Notes under the pieces: model-generated
Database searches by the model: none
Told to the model about the DNA's origin: nothing
What the model saw: only the letters and a program-made list of their open reading frames with translations
Assembly (NCBI GenBank): GCA_950295325.1
Contig: OX485806.1
Coordinates: 46,619,169 to 46,683,168, forward strand
DNA length: 64,000 bases
Direction of reading: 5' to 3'
Source: Polytrichum commune
Taxonomy: Eukaryota; Streptophyta; Polytrichopsida; Polytrichales; Polytrichaceae
In this document: positions 44,316 to 55,939 of the stretch, piece by piece
How positions within the stretch are numbered: position 1 is the stretch's first letter
Layout: each line of letters starts with the position of its first letter
Translations under genes and position numbers: made by a program

Positions 44316-47300
44316 ATGCCACGCCAAAATGATGCATGGGATCATTGGTACGAGGATAAGGGGATGGTTCCCGGTAAATCACAAAGGCAGGTTAAATGTA
44401 GGTTTTGCCCGTTCGTCATATCTTACCGAGGAAATAGAATGTTGGCCCACCTTGGTTATAGACCTCCTGTAGGGGGTGCTTGTGATGTTTCCACATGTAG
44501 GATGGTACCCCCGCATATTAGGGTCTTGTTTGAACATTGCGGAGGCATTGTGCCCTTACATGTAGGCATTGTAAATGAGGACTCTCCGGTGCCAGATATT
44601 GTACCTCTGGAGCCTATTATAGCGGACTTCGTAATTAGTGAAACAGAGCCTTTGCTTATGTCCCAATCCACTCAACATTCTGATGTTGTGATATATGGCA
44701 CACCTCCTCGTGAACTACGTCAACTCAACATAACGGAGGGGTTCAATGTGTCAACAAAACAACTCCTTGATAGAGCATGGGCAACGGCTTTTTATGAAGC
44801 TAACATTCCTTTCAACATTGTGAGACATCCTGCATTTGTTCATGCTGTGCGTGAAACTGCCCGTCATCGAATGCCAGCCTACACACCACCATCGTACAAT
44901 GCCATCCGTACGAAGTTGTTAACTGATAAAAAGGTTGACCTAGATAGGCAAGTGAAGGAGAAGATGGGGAATTCCGTTGAAAAATACGGTGTTACAATAT
45001 GTTGTGATGGATGGGACAACGTGCAAAACCGACCTCTCCTAAACGTTCTCCAATGCGGCACAAAGGGAGACGTTTTCTTGGGTACCATTGATACCACGGG
45101 AAATCACAAGGATCATGTATACGTTGCTGCTCAAATTCAACCATTTGTGGAAAAGGATGGTCGACATAATGTGGTCCAGATTTGCACCGACAATGCCCCA
45201 GTTATGGCCTCCGCTGCTCGCGACTTGATTCAAGCAAATCCCGATCTATATTTTCTAGGATGTGCTGCGCATTGCCTAGATCTCCTCTTAGAAGATTGGG
45301 GGAAGGAGGAATGGGTGAAAAAGTTGGTAAAAAAGGCGCGCCATATTTGTGTTTTTATCAAAAACCATCATGCTTCTCAAGCTATATTCCGGAGGTTGTC
45401 ACCAAATCTCTCACTCCGCCTACCTGTAGAGACCCGTTTTGCAACGAACTTCATCATGATAGATCGTCTTCTTCAAGTACGCAATGCTTTGGAAAGAATG
45501 GTGGTTGATGAGGATTGGCCTACTCTAATGCGTGATATGAGGAGGAGATCTCGCACCTCTTACATGAAGGGCTCTGCTGTGCGAAGCTTTATACGTTCTG
45601 ATGGATTCTGGAACACATGCGAAAATTTCTTGTATATGGTGATCCCGGTTGTTAAAGCTCTTCGTGTATTTGATGGCAAGGCGCCTGCAATGGGAATGGC
45701 TTGGAGGGTCATGCATGATTTACAAACCCATATTCGTGGATTCAGTAAACCTCCATTTCGCTTAAGCCCTGAGCTTGCTGCAAATGCTATGCTAACGTTT
45801 CAAAATAGATAGAGGTTGATGTTGAATGATCTACATTGGGCTAGAGCGATGTTAAATCCGCTTTTACGTGGTTGGGCCCCACTCCATGAGGATGAGAATT
45901 CGAGGACAATCCTAAATCGAGTTCTTCGCAGGCTTGCTTAAGATGAGGACACTTATGTCCAAATCCTCCACCAGTACCAAGATTTCCTTGAAAATCGAGG
46001 GCCTTTTGCTGATTCTACTGACCCGAGCGTGCATGCCGCACCTCTCCATGAATGGTGGGATGCAATGGGAGGTGGAGCTAAAGCCCTCCAAACAATAGCA
46101 AGACGTATCCTTGCACAAGTATGTTCCGCATCCGCATGTGAACGCAATTGGAGCATGTACTCATATGTTCACAACAAGAGTCGCAATCGCTTGAAGCATA
46201 GTCGTGCCGAGGACCTCGTCTACATATATACCAATAGTAGGCTCATTCGACATCGGAGGGGCCCAAGACCTGCGCAATGGTACGAATTGAATGAGGTCCA
46301 TTCTGACGATGACCTTGACGAAGAAGATGACAACGAAGATGACGTGGATCCAAATGATAGGGCCGGAAATGATGATGACAACAATGTTGATGACATCGAC
46401 TTTGATTTGGATGACCTCGATTCCGAGAATCATGATTCAGAAGATGAGGATGGCAATGGTAGTGATGGAAACCTTGGGGTGTTTGATTTTGATGAACCGG
46501 ATGTCCCCCAACATAATGACGGAATGCATGACGATCATGAGGGGTCTATTGGAGGACCGCCTTTTGAAACTCTCCACACTGGACAAGGGTTTCGCCCTGC
46601 CCATAATGTTGCTATGGGGGCAAGTGAGAATGTAGGAATTGAAGTAGATTCCTTGCAACCTCGGAGCGATTCTCTTTCTTTTGGTGAAGGTGACAATGTA
46701 CTACCCGCAAATGAACCAACGCACGTTCAACAGGATCCACTTCCAGCCCGAGTACATTCTGAATCCATGGACGCCTCCCTCATATCCAACCATCGTATAG
46801 AAGATCAAACGCCCAATGTTCCTGAAATACCTACAACTCGATTCCGTGCTCTTCAAAGAACTGCATCAACCTCTACGGTGCAAGTGCATGCACAAGGTCA
46901 ACGTCGTCCTCTCACTCGAAGTATTGCCAATACTTCTAGATTGGGTGTTTCCCGTGCAACTGCGGTGGGTGCTACTTTGGTTGCTATACACAATGTTTCA
47001 AGAAATGTTACTACAGAGGCGTCACGTCGTCAATCTGTTCGTCGACATGTTGTTGAGAACATACCAATTGCAATTCCATCCGCATCAGTTTCACTTCCAC
47101 ACAGTCAATCCAATGGAACAGGTGGCCTTGGAGTTGGAGGCGGAAGTACAACGGGGGATGTTTTTATAGATGGAAGTAGAGATGAAGTGCACTCAAGTCG
47201 TGGTACGGGTGGAGGGCGTCAAAGAACTACGAGAGGTGTCAAACGTACTAAGAAGAGGTATCAGGGAAGATCGCTTCCGTTTACTGCTGAAGACTACAAT

Positions 47301-47600
47301 GAAGATGAGGGTAGACCACATCTAGATGAAAATGGCATACAGGATGCAGAGGGCTTCCGGCCGACCAAGAAGATAATTTTCTCACAACGTGTCCGCCCCC
47401 TCGTTCCCTACGTCCGCTCCCCTCAGTCTGCTCCCGCGTTCCCCCCGTCCGCTCCCCTCAGTCTGCTCCCGCGTTCCCCCCGTCCGCTCCCCTCAGTCTG
47501 CTCCCGCGTTCCCCCCATCCGTTCCCCCCCGCCCCCCCCCCCCTTCCGCTCCCCCCCGTCCGCTCCATGTTCCCTTACGTCCGCTCCAACGTTCCTATAA
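44316..47600 (+). pseudogene. hAT transposase (BED finger, DUF659, dimerisation domain)
   Basis: The start at 44316 (MPRQNDAWDHWYEDKG) follows a splice acceptor. A BED-type finger begins VKCRFCPFVISYRGNRMLAH. The RNase H-like core carries ITICCDGW-type ICCDGW (D231) and ICTDNA (D292), then GCAAHCLDLLLED. CSASACERNWSMYSYVHNKS holds the third acidic residue (E609) and the C-terminal dimerisation region, followed by LKHSRAEDLVYIY. A strongly acidic stretch (DLDEEDDNEDDVD) and a basic tail follow. Two in-frame stops, TAG 45810-45812 and TAA 45939-45941, break an otherwise single 1,095-codon frame with no frameshift. The final 70 codons run through the minisatellite. It would bind the TIRs and cut and paste the element in the nucleus. 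Confidence 0.88.
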
Positions 47601-47655
47601 GTCCGCCCCATGTTCCCCTACGTCCGCTTTAGAGTTCCCCTGCGTCCGCTCCTGA
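47386..47655 (+). repeat. hAT-K internal minisatellite overlapping the transposase 3' end
   Basis: Units of about 34 bp with CCGTCCGCTCCCCTCAGTCT and GCTCCCGCGTTCCCC, then looser copies. It encodes the Ser/Pro/Arg-rich end of the transposase frame. Confidence 0.85.
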
Positions 47656-47659
47656 GTTC

Positions 47660-48103
47660 CTTTGAATCTGCACTTTTTAACTTTTTTTGGAAGTTTGAAT
47701 ATAGTCTCGGTTTTTTGGCTCTCAAAAATTCATATGAAGTCCAAAAATGAGTTCTTGGTATCCATGGATAGGTAATGAAGTCCTCTACATGAATATGCAA
47801 TAATATTTCTACTGCACATTCCCGTGTCCCCCCATCTAACTTAGGCCCTTCGCAAATAATATATGTGACACTAAATATCATTACCAGTGTACTTATCCAC
47901 ACAAAACTAATGAAGGATCCCTCAAGCAACAAAGTAACCAATGTAGTATAATGACCAACAAATTATCACCCCTATGGAGACAACGATGTACAAGTAATGA
48001 CTTTATTATTGCGACGACGGTACAAATGCCCTTTATAAATCACATACATGAACAAACCATGCACGATTTAATATTCCACTTCATTCCGTCAACTTGACTT
48101 CCG
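47660..48103. other. AT-rich spacer in hAT-K
   Basis: No gene or repeat recognised; probably the 3' flank of both the transposase and the unknown minus-strand ORF. Confidence 0.4.
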
Positions 48104-48424
48104 TCATGGCAACCTCGTAGATGCTTGTGGCTTCCGTCGAGGGTTCATTTTTGGGACAGGATTCGGTCGAAGTAAATCAACATAGCTAATCGTTCGGTCT
48201 TTCATCCGTTCCTTCAATGGTAGCCGATGAGGCGATAATCCTCTCTTCTTCTTACGAAAATGCAAAGTCCTTGAAGATTCTCCCGCTACCTTGACATATT
48301 CAATGTCGATTGAAGTCTCCTTCACATCCACATCCCCGGGCTTCTCCAAAATATCCGCACACAAATCAATCAGATCATTTAGATCTCCACCCACGCATTG
48401 TGTGTTGTCATTCTCCACCGTATC
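48104..48424 (-). pseudogene. Unknown hAT-K ORF, C-terminal part
   Basis: The minus strand reads TVENDNTQCVGGDLNDLIDL, CADILEKPGDVDVKETSIDI, RKKKRGLSPHRLPLKERMKD, SYVDLLRPNPVPKMNPRRKP and a stop at 48104. It joins 55455-55699 once A2 is removed (NFEI/DTVEND). I do not recognise a domain. It has an acidic middle and a basic C-terminus with a possible nuclear signal (RKKKR). It could be an accessory transposition protein. Confidence 0.45.
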
Positions 48425-49398
48425 TGTCGCGCACCTGTCCATGAGGAGTGGCCGAAACACCATGGGCACAAGGGGGACCCCGGAGTGACACCCGGGACTT
48501 GTGGCGCCGTTGGTGAGAGGGCCCAAGTGATCCTAGTGTGGGTGAGGGCCCCGGGCGTTGGGAACGCCTCCCACCCACGAAGACTAGGAGGCACAAGGGT
48601 AAGGCCATGAGTTATGCGTAGCTCATGGCGTGGTGATTCTAGAAAGCTCAAGAACACCTCAATCGGAGGTGTGAGCTAGGAGTTATGGCCATTTGAGTGG
48701 GGCGCTGTCCCGGGACAGCGCCCTGGTACAGCAGTGCCTGGGAGTGATTCCCGGGACTGCCAAGGTTCAAACAGGCATAACTTCCTCAAGACTTCCCCGA
48801 ATGGGGCAAGTGAGGAGTCCATCGGCATCTACGTGAAGCGTAGATGAAGATGGAGTGGTTGGTTGTTATGATCAGACATCATACAAGGAAGTTATGATGG
48901 TCTGAAGCTGCTGGGGGGGTTCTAGGCCCAGCAGCTAAAGGAAAATGTCCACTTGGCCCCAACTCTTGGTAGAGAGACAAGAGGTTGGTTGACGGTGGGG
49001 TAGGGGCCCCGCGCAAAGTCCTAGAGGCTTATATGGGTGAGGGGGTGTGGCCTCACCCACCCGAGGCCGAACGGCAAGGCCTCCATGGGCATTGGCCCAT
49101 TGTGAGGCCATAGTTGCCTAGTATGGTTCGGGTTGTTGTAGTGTTGCTCCGGCAATGCGATGATCAACATGGGATTGGACTTCCATGGATGGAAGTCCAC
49201 ATCTAGGAATGGGTTACCGATTAAGGGGTGAGTCCCGAAAGCAAAGTAGGAGGGTTGGTTCCCTCCTATGAACTATAAGGTCCGGGGTAGGAGGAGCTAA
49301 TCATTAGCATGGCGGAATGCGAATGGTTAGCGCTCGTAACCTTTGCTAGAATTGAAAATTGGCAAGATTGTCAAGGGGGGCTAGCAAGGGTTGCAACA
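48425..49398 (+). repeat. A2 5' LTR
   Basis: 974 bp, TGTCGC...GCAACA. Confidence 0.9.
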
Positions 49399-49400
49399 CT

Positions 49401-49412
49401 TGGTATCAGAGC
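49401..49412 (+). other. A2 primer binding site (initiator tRNA-Met)
   Basis: TGGTATCAGAGC two bases after the LTR, identical to A1. Confidence 0.88.
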
Positions 49413-49449
49413 AGGGTTTCAAGTTTTGAGCTCGCATTTTGAGGGAAAC

Positions 49450-50030
49450 ATGGCTATGGTGAACCTGGGGTTTCCAAAAGGTTGTGAGGCTCAAATTGGA
49501 ACAAGGATCATGTGCAAGTGGAATTTAACCATACCATTGGTTCTAATGACAATGGTGGGCATGAGGGTGGATTTGGTAAGGAAAATGGAGGAGTGCTTTG
49601 AAAAGGGCTCCCGCAAACTTCAAAAAAACATTTGGGGCCTAAAATACCGAAAGCACCCAAAACCTTGGAGGGCATTAATGTTGGATTGAAATTCCAATTC
49701 GAAATGCTTGGAAGGTATTGATGTTGGAATGAATTTGGTGCTAATGAGGCACCCGGGGCCTCTTAAGACCTATGTGCGCTATTCAAACGCACAAATGAAG
49801 TATACACCTAAAACGGACGAGCTTTCTAAATAATGCATCCTTTTAGGTGGGGATTTAAAAGCGGGTGGTGGATGCCTTGTTTAAGTCCCCAAGGCTTCTT
49901 GAGGACATGGTGGGGACCATCAAGTTTGCAAGAGCATTGAAGCCGATGGTCCCAAAGAGAAGTTTGGCGGCGCATCACCACAAGTGGCTTTAGCCAAAAG
50001 TAGGTCCCAAAGAAATGAGTGCAAATTGTT
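49450..50030 (+). pseudogene. A2 gag remnant
   Basis: Begins MAMVNLGFPKGCEAQIGT, then IPLVLMTMVGMRVDLVRKME. Frames break repeatedly after 49690. Position after the primer site indicates gag; no domain can be confirmed. Confidence 0.45.
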
Positions 50031-50049
50031 TGGTCCATTTTACTTAGGC

Positions 50050-50350
50050 AAAACATGTTGGTGCCGCGGACGGAATGTTGAAAGGTGGCTTTATGCTTCC
50101 AAAGCAAATCATACTTGTGCCGCGGACGGAATGTTGGGAGGTGGGTTTGTCCTACCAAGGCAATTCATGTTCGTGCCGCGGACGGAGTGTGGGAAGGTGG
50201 CTTTGTACTACCAAGGCAAAACATGTTTGTTTTGCGGACAAACTATTAGAAATTGGTTTTGTGGCACCAAACCAATTTGTCCCGCGGACGAAATGTTTAA
50301 AGTTGGCTTTGCGGACCAAGCCAAGCCAAGTTGCCGAGGACCGAATGTAA
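50050..50350 (+). repeat. A2-specific tandem repeat in the gag region
   Basis: About five units of roughly 60 bp, each with GTGCCGCGGACGGAATGTTG-like sequence. A1 has only a single unit (near 32970). In one frame each unit gives Cys/His-rich peptide, so it may be a multiplied zinc-knuckle region, but this is uncertain. Confidence 0.7.
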
Positions 50351-50499
50351 GACGATGGCATTGTGGCCAAGGCTAGTAGCCTTAAGCCAAGGCCAAATCT
50401 TTTGTACCTTGAGGCTCAATGAATGGGAGAAATGTCTCATGTGTTGCCAAAGAGGCTACCATTCCTTCTTGAGCCCAAAACTCACAAGGGAGTTGGGGC

Positions 50500-51010
50500 T
50501 TGCCGATTGATAGAGAAAGCAAGCCCACCAAGGTGCGGTTTGGAAAGGGCGAACCGCATGAGACAAAGGAGGCCGCGATGCATGTAACCTTTCAATGTGG
50601 GACATTGGATTTTTGTCAAAATTTCACACCATGTGAAATAGATGAAATGCATGTCATTGTGAAGGCCGCCTACTTTGAAACTCACATGATAGATGTGAGA
50701 TGCAAGCCGGTGAGCTTGCGGTGCATTATGATGTGTCATAATGGCAAAGAATTGAAGTTCAAATTGACAAGAACTCCTATGGTAGGAGGACCCAAGTTGA
50801 ATTTGGTCTTAATGGACCAAATGAAAAATGGCCAACATAATAGTCGTGGTTCAATTGGAGCAACTCGATAGAACTTATGGGGAGGCTAGGAAAGATGGGC
50901 CTCCCCTAAACCACTTTGGTGGGATGTTGGGGAGATACAATGATGTATTCACCAATGTGTTGCCCAAAAGTTACCGCCAAGAAATGAAAATAACTTTGCT
51001 CAACAAGATA
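50500..51010 (+). pseudogene. A2 protease-region to reverse-transcriptase-start remnant
   Basis: Same blocks as A1 32812-32240: RFGKGEPHETKEAAMHVTFQ, HVIVKAAYFETHMIDVRCKP, TPMVGGPKLNLVLMDQ and YNDVFTNVLPKSYRQE, with one frameshift. The RT palm is missing as in A1. Confidence 0.65.
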
Positions 51011-51099
51011 TTGAGTTCTAGAGGTATGTGGTGACAAAGGAAGTTGGTGACAAACATGAAGAATATCAAGGCCATCCAAAAGGAGAATTGGTCCTTAAC

Positions 51100-51870
51100 T
51101 CAAGAAAATGGCTTAGGTCATTTGTTGGCCTAGCCAACTACTACCACCACTTCATTCGAGGTTTTTCTAAGGTTGCTAGGACCTTAGTCAATTTGTTGAA
51201 AAAATGGCTATCCCAAGAGTGGGATGAGCCTTGTCACCAAGCCTTTGGGAAGCTCAAGAGCAAGTTCTCTTCACAAGATGTGGTTAAGTTTCCGGGTTTT
51301 CATAAGCATTTTGAGGTGCACATGGAGACGAAGGACTTTATCATTGGCGGATGTTGATCCAAGATGGATGACCATTGCTTATGAGAGCATTAAGCTTCAT
51401 GGTTGTCGAACCTTGTCCGGCTTGTAGAAGAAATGGCTATCCCAAGAGTGGGATGAGCCGTGCCACCAAGCCATTGGGAAGCTTAAGACGAAGTTCTCTT
51501 CGCCGCCCGTGCTCAAGTTCGCGGAGTTTGACATACCTTTTAAGGTGCATACGGGGGCGAGGGACTTTATTTGGCGGATGTTGATGTAAAAAAAAAACGG
51601 CCATTGCATATGGGAGCATGAAGCTCGATGGTTGTCCGACTTGTGAAAGAAATGGCTATCCCAAGAGTGGGACTAGCCTTGTCACCAAGTCTTTGGGGAG
51701 CTTAAGAGCAAATTCTCTTCGCCGCCCGTGCTCAAGTTCGTGGAGTTTGACAAACCTTTTGAGGTGCTTACGGGGGTGAGTAACTTTGCCAATGATGGAT
51801 TGTTAATGTAAGATGGATGGCCTTTGCATATGGGGGCTTGAGGCTCGATGGTTGTCAAAGAAGACAACCA
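51100..51870 (+). repeat. A2 RNase H region with tandem units
   Basis: Starts with LRSFVGLANYYHHFIRGFSK, the RT thumb motif of Ty3/gypsy, followed by three units of 217-225 bp carrying AAATGGCTATCCCAAGAGTG (51206, 51431, 51648). A1 has four. Confidence 0.8.
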
Positions 51871-52239
51871 ACTCATGACAAAGAATTTCTTTGCCGTAGT
51901 GCATTGCTTGAAGATGTGGCGACATTATTTGGGGTCGCACAAAGCAAAGGTCTACATGGACAATGTGTCCTAAAAGTATTTTAACATATACAAGCGCAAG
52001 TGAGCGCCAACTCATTGCGGTGGCATGATAGTTTGGCGCTTACGAAGGTGGATTTGGTCCACAAACCGGACCGTGGAAATGTGGTGCCGGATGCGCTAAG
52101 TAGACGGGAAGAGTTCCAAGCAATGAGAACCATCCAAACCTTGTGGCTAATGTGTGCCGGCAAATGAAACTTGTGATGCAAGATACGGGAGGGATAAATT
52201 AACTACCCCAAAGCACAAAAGCTTTTAGGTGAGCTTCGC

Positions 52240-53236
52240 AAGAGCAAGGTGCTCAAAGAGGTTAAGTTGGTGGACGGATTGTTCAAGTGCAAGCAAAGTT
52301 GGGTGTATGTGCCACAAGGCAAGTAGAGGCTATCGGTTTTGAAGGAGGAATTTGATAGTCCTATGCCGGCCTTAGAGGAGAAAGAAAAAAATCGCCATAG
52401 AATGGTATCATGGAGGTACCATTGGCGGTGCATAAAGGAAGATATAGCCCACTTTGTGAAGGCTTGAATCAAAGTGCCAAGTGAACTGAGCCTCTTACCA
52501 AAAGCAAGGCGGTTTTTTGCAACCGTTGCCTATCCCGTCGGCGCCATGGCATAGTATGTGCATGGACTTGATCACAAGTTTGCCGGAGTCACATGGGTAT
52601 GATGCCATCTTGTTGATGGTAGAGCGGTTTGCCAAGTTGGCACACATGATGCCGATTGTGGGAACCGCCACCGCGTTGGAGACCGCATAGCCTTTTCTCA
52701 AAGGATGGTTGAGGCATCACGGGTTGCCACAAGTGATTGTGTGGGATCAAGATCCAAAGTTCACAAGTGCATTTTCAATGCATTTCTCTAAGGAGGTCGG
52801 AATGAAAGTAAGGTTTAGCACGGCCTTGCATTCCCAAATGAATGGGAAAGCGGAGCATGTGAATGGAGTCTTGAAGCAATACTTGAGGAACTTGGTGGGG
52901 GCGGACCAAGGAGATTGGGCGGACTATGTGGGTCGAGCGGAGTGTAATTGCAATGTAGCCACGCACTTGGCTACCAAGGGGTGGTCTTTCGTGGTGGCTT
53001 ATGGAGTGGATGCGCTCCAACCTATTAACCTAGCTCTCGAGGGGGCACATTCAACACTAGAGTTCAACCAAGATGGTGAGGACTTGGCCAAGGATGGTAA
53101 ACAAGTCTTGGAGATGACCAAGTTGTTGGTGGAGAAAGCCCGAAGGTGCTACGGAGTGCTAGTAAATGCCGGAAGACGCGAAGTGGAGAATGAGGTGGGC
53201 CAAAAGGTGTTGTTGAATGTGAACAACTTCACTTAG
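52240..53236 (+). pseudogene. A2 integrase remnant
   Basis: Zinc-finger-like region, MCMDLITSLPESHGYDAILL, then an open frame from 52709: VIVWDQDPKFTSAFSMHFSK and HSQMNGKAEHVNGVLKQYLR, GRREVENEVGQKVLLNVNNF. The Asp, Asp and Glu positions can be seen; stops lie between the blocks. Confidence 0.8.
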
Positions 53237-53515
53237 CCGGAAGGCCTCGCTCCAAAAGTTCATGTCCGAAATTGGAGCTTCGTTTTCCATTGTGGAACAA
53301 GTGTTCAAGGACATGTATAAGTTGGAATTACCGCCGGACATCAAAGTGCATCCGACATTTCATGTCTCATTACGAAAGTCATTTTAGGACGACACCTTGT
53401 GGCCCGATCACAAGCAAGTGATTAGGCCACGTCCCGACCTTGTGGAGGTCATTTGGAACATGAGGTAGGAGGGCATCCTCAAGTGTAGGAAGCCCAAGTG
53501 AAAATGAAAGAAAAT

Positions 53516-53650
53516 GTACAAAGGAGTACTTGGTGAAATGGTGAGGATACCATGAGAAAGAAACCGCTTGGGTGGCGGCAAGAGACATGGTGAACACCAA
53601 TGAATTGGTGAAGCACTTTGAAGAAACTAAGGCTAAGGATTCCAATAAAA
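53516..53650 (+). pseudogene. A2 chromodomain remnant
   Basis: The reading KEYLVKW, stop, GYHEKETAW then NTNELVKHFEET follows the chromodomain pattern (E-Y-L-V-K-W, G-Y, T-W, L-x-x-F). It places family A among the chromoviruses, which use this domain to target chromatin. Confidence 0.7.
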
Positions 53651-53689
53651 TGAAGCGTAGGCATTGATGAGGACATCAATCTCCTTTAG

Positions 53690-54480
53690 TGGGGGAGAGA
53701 CGCTAGTAGCACACTTAGTTTCGAGGCTAATTGCTCCACAACATGAACTTGTTCTTTGGCTTGAGGGAATAAAGTCCAAACTTTAGTGGTGCAAAGAGAA
53801 AAGTATGAGATGAGGTCCTAGTCTTGTACTTGTGCTTGGTTAATGGAAGAGGGGGAATAGACATGCTAAACTAGGTTGGGTAAGCCGAGTAATTGGGGGC
53901 CATGGCTTGGAGGGGCCTTGGATAAAACCAAGAAACTTCTTAATTGTGGGCTTGTCCGGGCGGGGACAAGGTGATGGCGCGTGCTCATAAAAGTGCTACC
54001 CGCGAGCTAACGAGAGTTGGCGCATGGGAGTCATGAACCCATGTCTCGAAAGAGCAAAGTGGGAACCGAGTCGGGCGGGACTTGGCATCACCCCCGTGCG
54101 ATCGAGGCGTGGCTTAACAATGGAAAGCCATCTCGGAGTTGCAACCGAGACAACTTAGTGGAAGCGTTGAGGTCTCGCCTAGATGTGTCATGTTAGGCTA
54201 GTGGAGCCTAACGGGGGAGCCCCAAAGGAGGGGCAACCCAAGTGAGTCCCAAAGTAGGTGGGTCTAGTATAGGTTAGGTCCTTGGATGAGAGATCCAAGG
54301 TCGCTAACGGACCACCTAGGAACGACACCTTTGGGACCATGCCAAATTTGAAGATGCATTGTGGGGGTCGCGCCCTAAGGTAAACACAATGCCGCACCAT
54401 AGAGGATGGCAACTTGAGAATTGGTGTGCCGACTACGAGTATAGTCGATGAGGGCATCGACTCCGTTTGGTGGGGGTGAG
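53690..54480 (+). other. A2 non-coding 3' internal region with polypurine tract
   Basis: Matches A1 and A0. Ends TTTGGTGGGGGTGAG directly before the LTR. Confidence 0.65.
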
Positions 54481-55454
54481 TGTCGCGCACCTCTCCATGA
54501 GGAGTGGCCGAAACACCATGGGCACAAGGGGGACCCCGGAGTGACACCCGGGACTTGTGGCGCCGTTGGTGAGAGGGCCCAAGTGATCCTAGTGTGGGTG
54601 AGGGCCCCGGGCGTTGGGAACGCCTCCCACCCACGAAGACTAGGAGGCACAAGGGTAAGGCCATGAGTTATGCGTAGCTCATGGCGTGGTGATTCTAGAA
54701 AGCTCAAGAACACCTCAATCGGAGGTGTGAGCTAGGAGTTATGGCCATTTGAGTGGGGCGCTGTCCCGGGACAGCGCCCTGGTACAGCAGTGCCTGGGAG
54801 TGATTCCCGGGACTGCCAAGGTTCAAACAGGCATAACTTCCTCAAGACTTCCCCGAATGGGGCAAGTGAGGAGTCCATCGGCATCTACGTGAAGCGTAGA
54901 TGAAGATGGAGTGGTTGGTTGTTATGATCAGACATCATACAAGGAAGTTATGATGGTCTGAAGCTGCTGGGGGGGTTCTAGGCCCAGCAGCTAAAGGAAA
55001 ATGTCCACTTGGCCCCAACTCTTGGTAGAGAGACAAGAGGTTGGTTGACGGTGGGGTAGGGGCCCCGCGCAAAGTCCTAGAGGCTTATATGGGTGAGGGG
55101 GTGTGGCCTCACCCACCCGAGGCCGAACGGCAAGGCCTCCATGGGCATTGGCCCATTGTGAGGCCATAGTTGCCTAGTATGGTTCGGGTTGTTGTAGTGT
55201 TGCTCCGGCAATGCGATGATCAACATGGGATTGGACTTCCATGGATGGAAGTCCACATCTAGGAATGGGTTACCGATTAAGGGGTGAGTCCCGAAAGCAA
55301 AGTAGGAGGGTTGGTTCCCTCCTATGAACTATAAGGTCCGGGGTAGGAGGAGCTAATCATTAGCATGGCGGAATGCGAATGGTTAGCGCTCGTAACCTTT
55401 GCTAGAATTGAAAATTGGCAAGATTGTCAAGGGGGGCTAGCAAGGGTTGCAACA
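54481..55454 (+). repeat. A2 3' LTR
   Basis: 974 bp, nearly identical to the 5' LTR. Confidence 0.9.
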
Positions 55455-55699
55455 CTTTCGATCTCAAAGTTGTCCGCATATCGTCGTTGGTCCTCCTCCG
55501 TACTCATCTTCCAAGCTTGTGTAGATTGTGAGAAGGGAGTCATGACATATTCATCACGAAATCGATCCCTAGCACATCTCTCATCTCTCTCACGCTCGGT
55601 TGATGGATTGAATGGAATATCGGGTTCACCTAAATTTTCTATCTCCTCATCACATCCTAGACCCTCAAACATGTCTCTCTTCTCTCCCATCCTATCCAT
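55455..55699 (-). pseudogene. Unknown hAT-K ORF, N-terminal part
   Basis: Start at 55699: MDRMGEKRDMFEGLGCDEEI, ENLGEPDIPFNPSTERERDE, RDRFRDEYVMTPFSQSTQAW and STEEDQRRYADNFEI. Highly charged and without recognised motifs. With 48104-48424 it would make a protein of about 188 residues with no stop, split only by A2, so it was probably intact until recently. Confidence 0.45.
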
Positions 55700-55939
55700 G
55701 ATACTCTACCCTCGTTATATGTATGAGTCTAAATGCTCTACTTATATATTGAGCTCAAAGGACTTTATGAAATATACAATATTTGATGTAATCCAAGATG
55801 TAGAGGATCCAATTCTCGTTGGTAGGATAAAGACAACACAATAGGAATAAAAAGAAAGTTGGTGAAGTCAAAAAATTAGTTGCACTTTTTGAAAAAGTCC
55901 CCCGACACCCGCATTGGAAACCTCTTTGAAGCTTCTATA

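Larger units (their letters stand above)
48425..55454 (+). mobile_element. A2: full-length chromovirus A retrotransposon
   Basis: 7,030 bp with 974-bp LTRs at 48425-49398 and 54481-55454, in which I see only one difference, so insertion is recent. The flanks GTATC and CTTTC are a poor 5-bp match; the ORF it interrupts fits best with GATAC on the minus strand. It has the same internal order and defects as A1, plus its own gag repeats. Confidence 0.92.

Noticed and set aside
48408-48657. Pro/Gly-rich frames recurring in every A LTR (also 28351, 34367, 54188, 3605)
   Set aside because: They recur only because the LTR is repeated; both strands are open and older LTRs break them.
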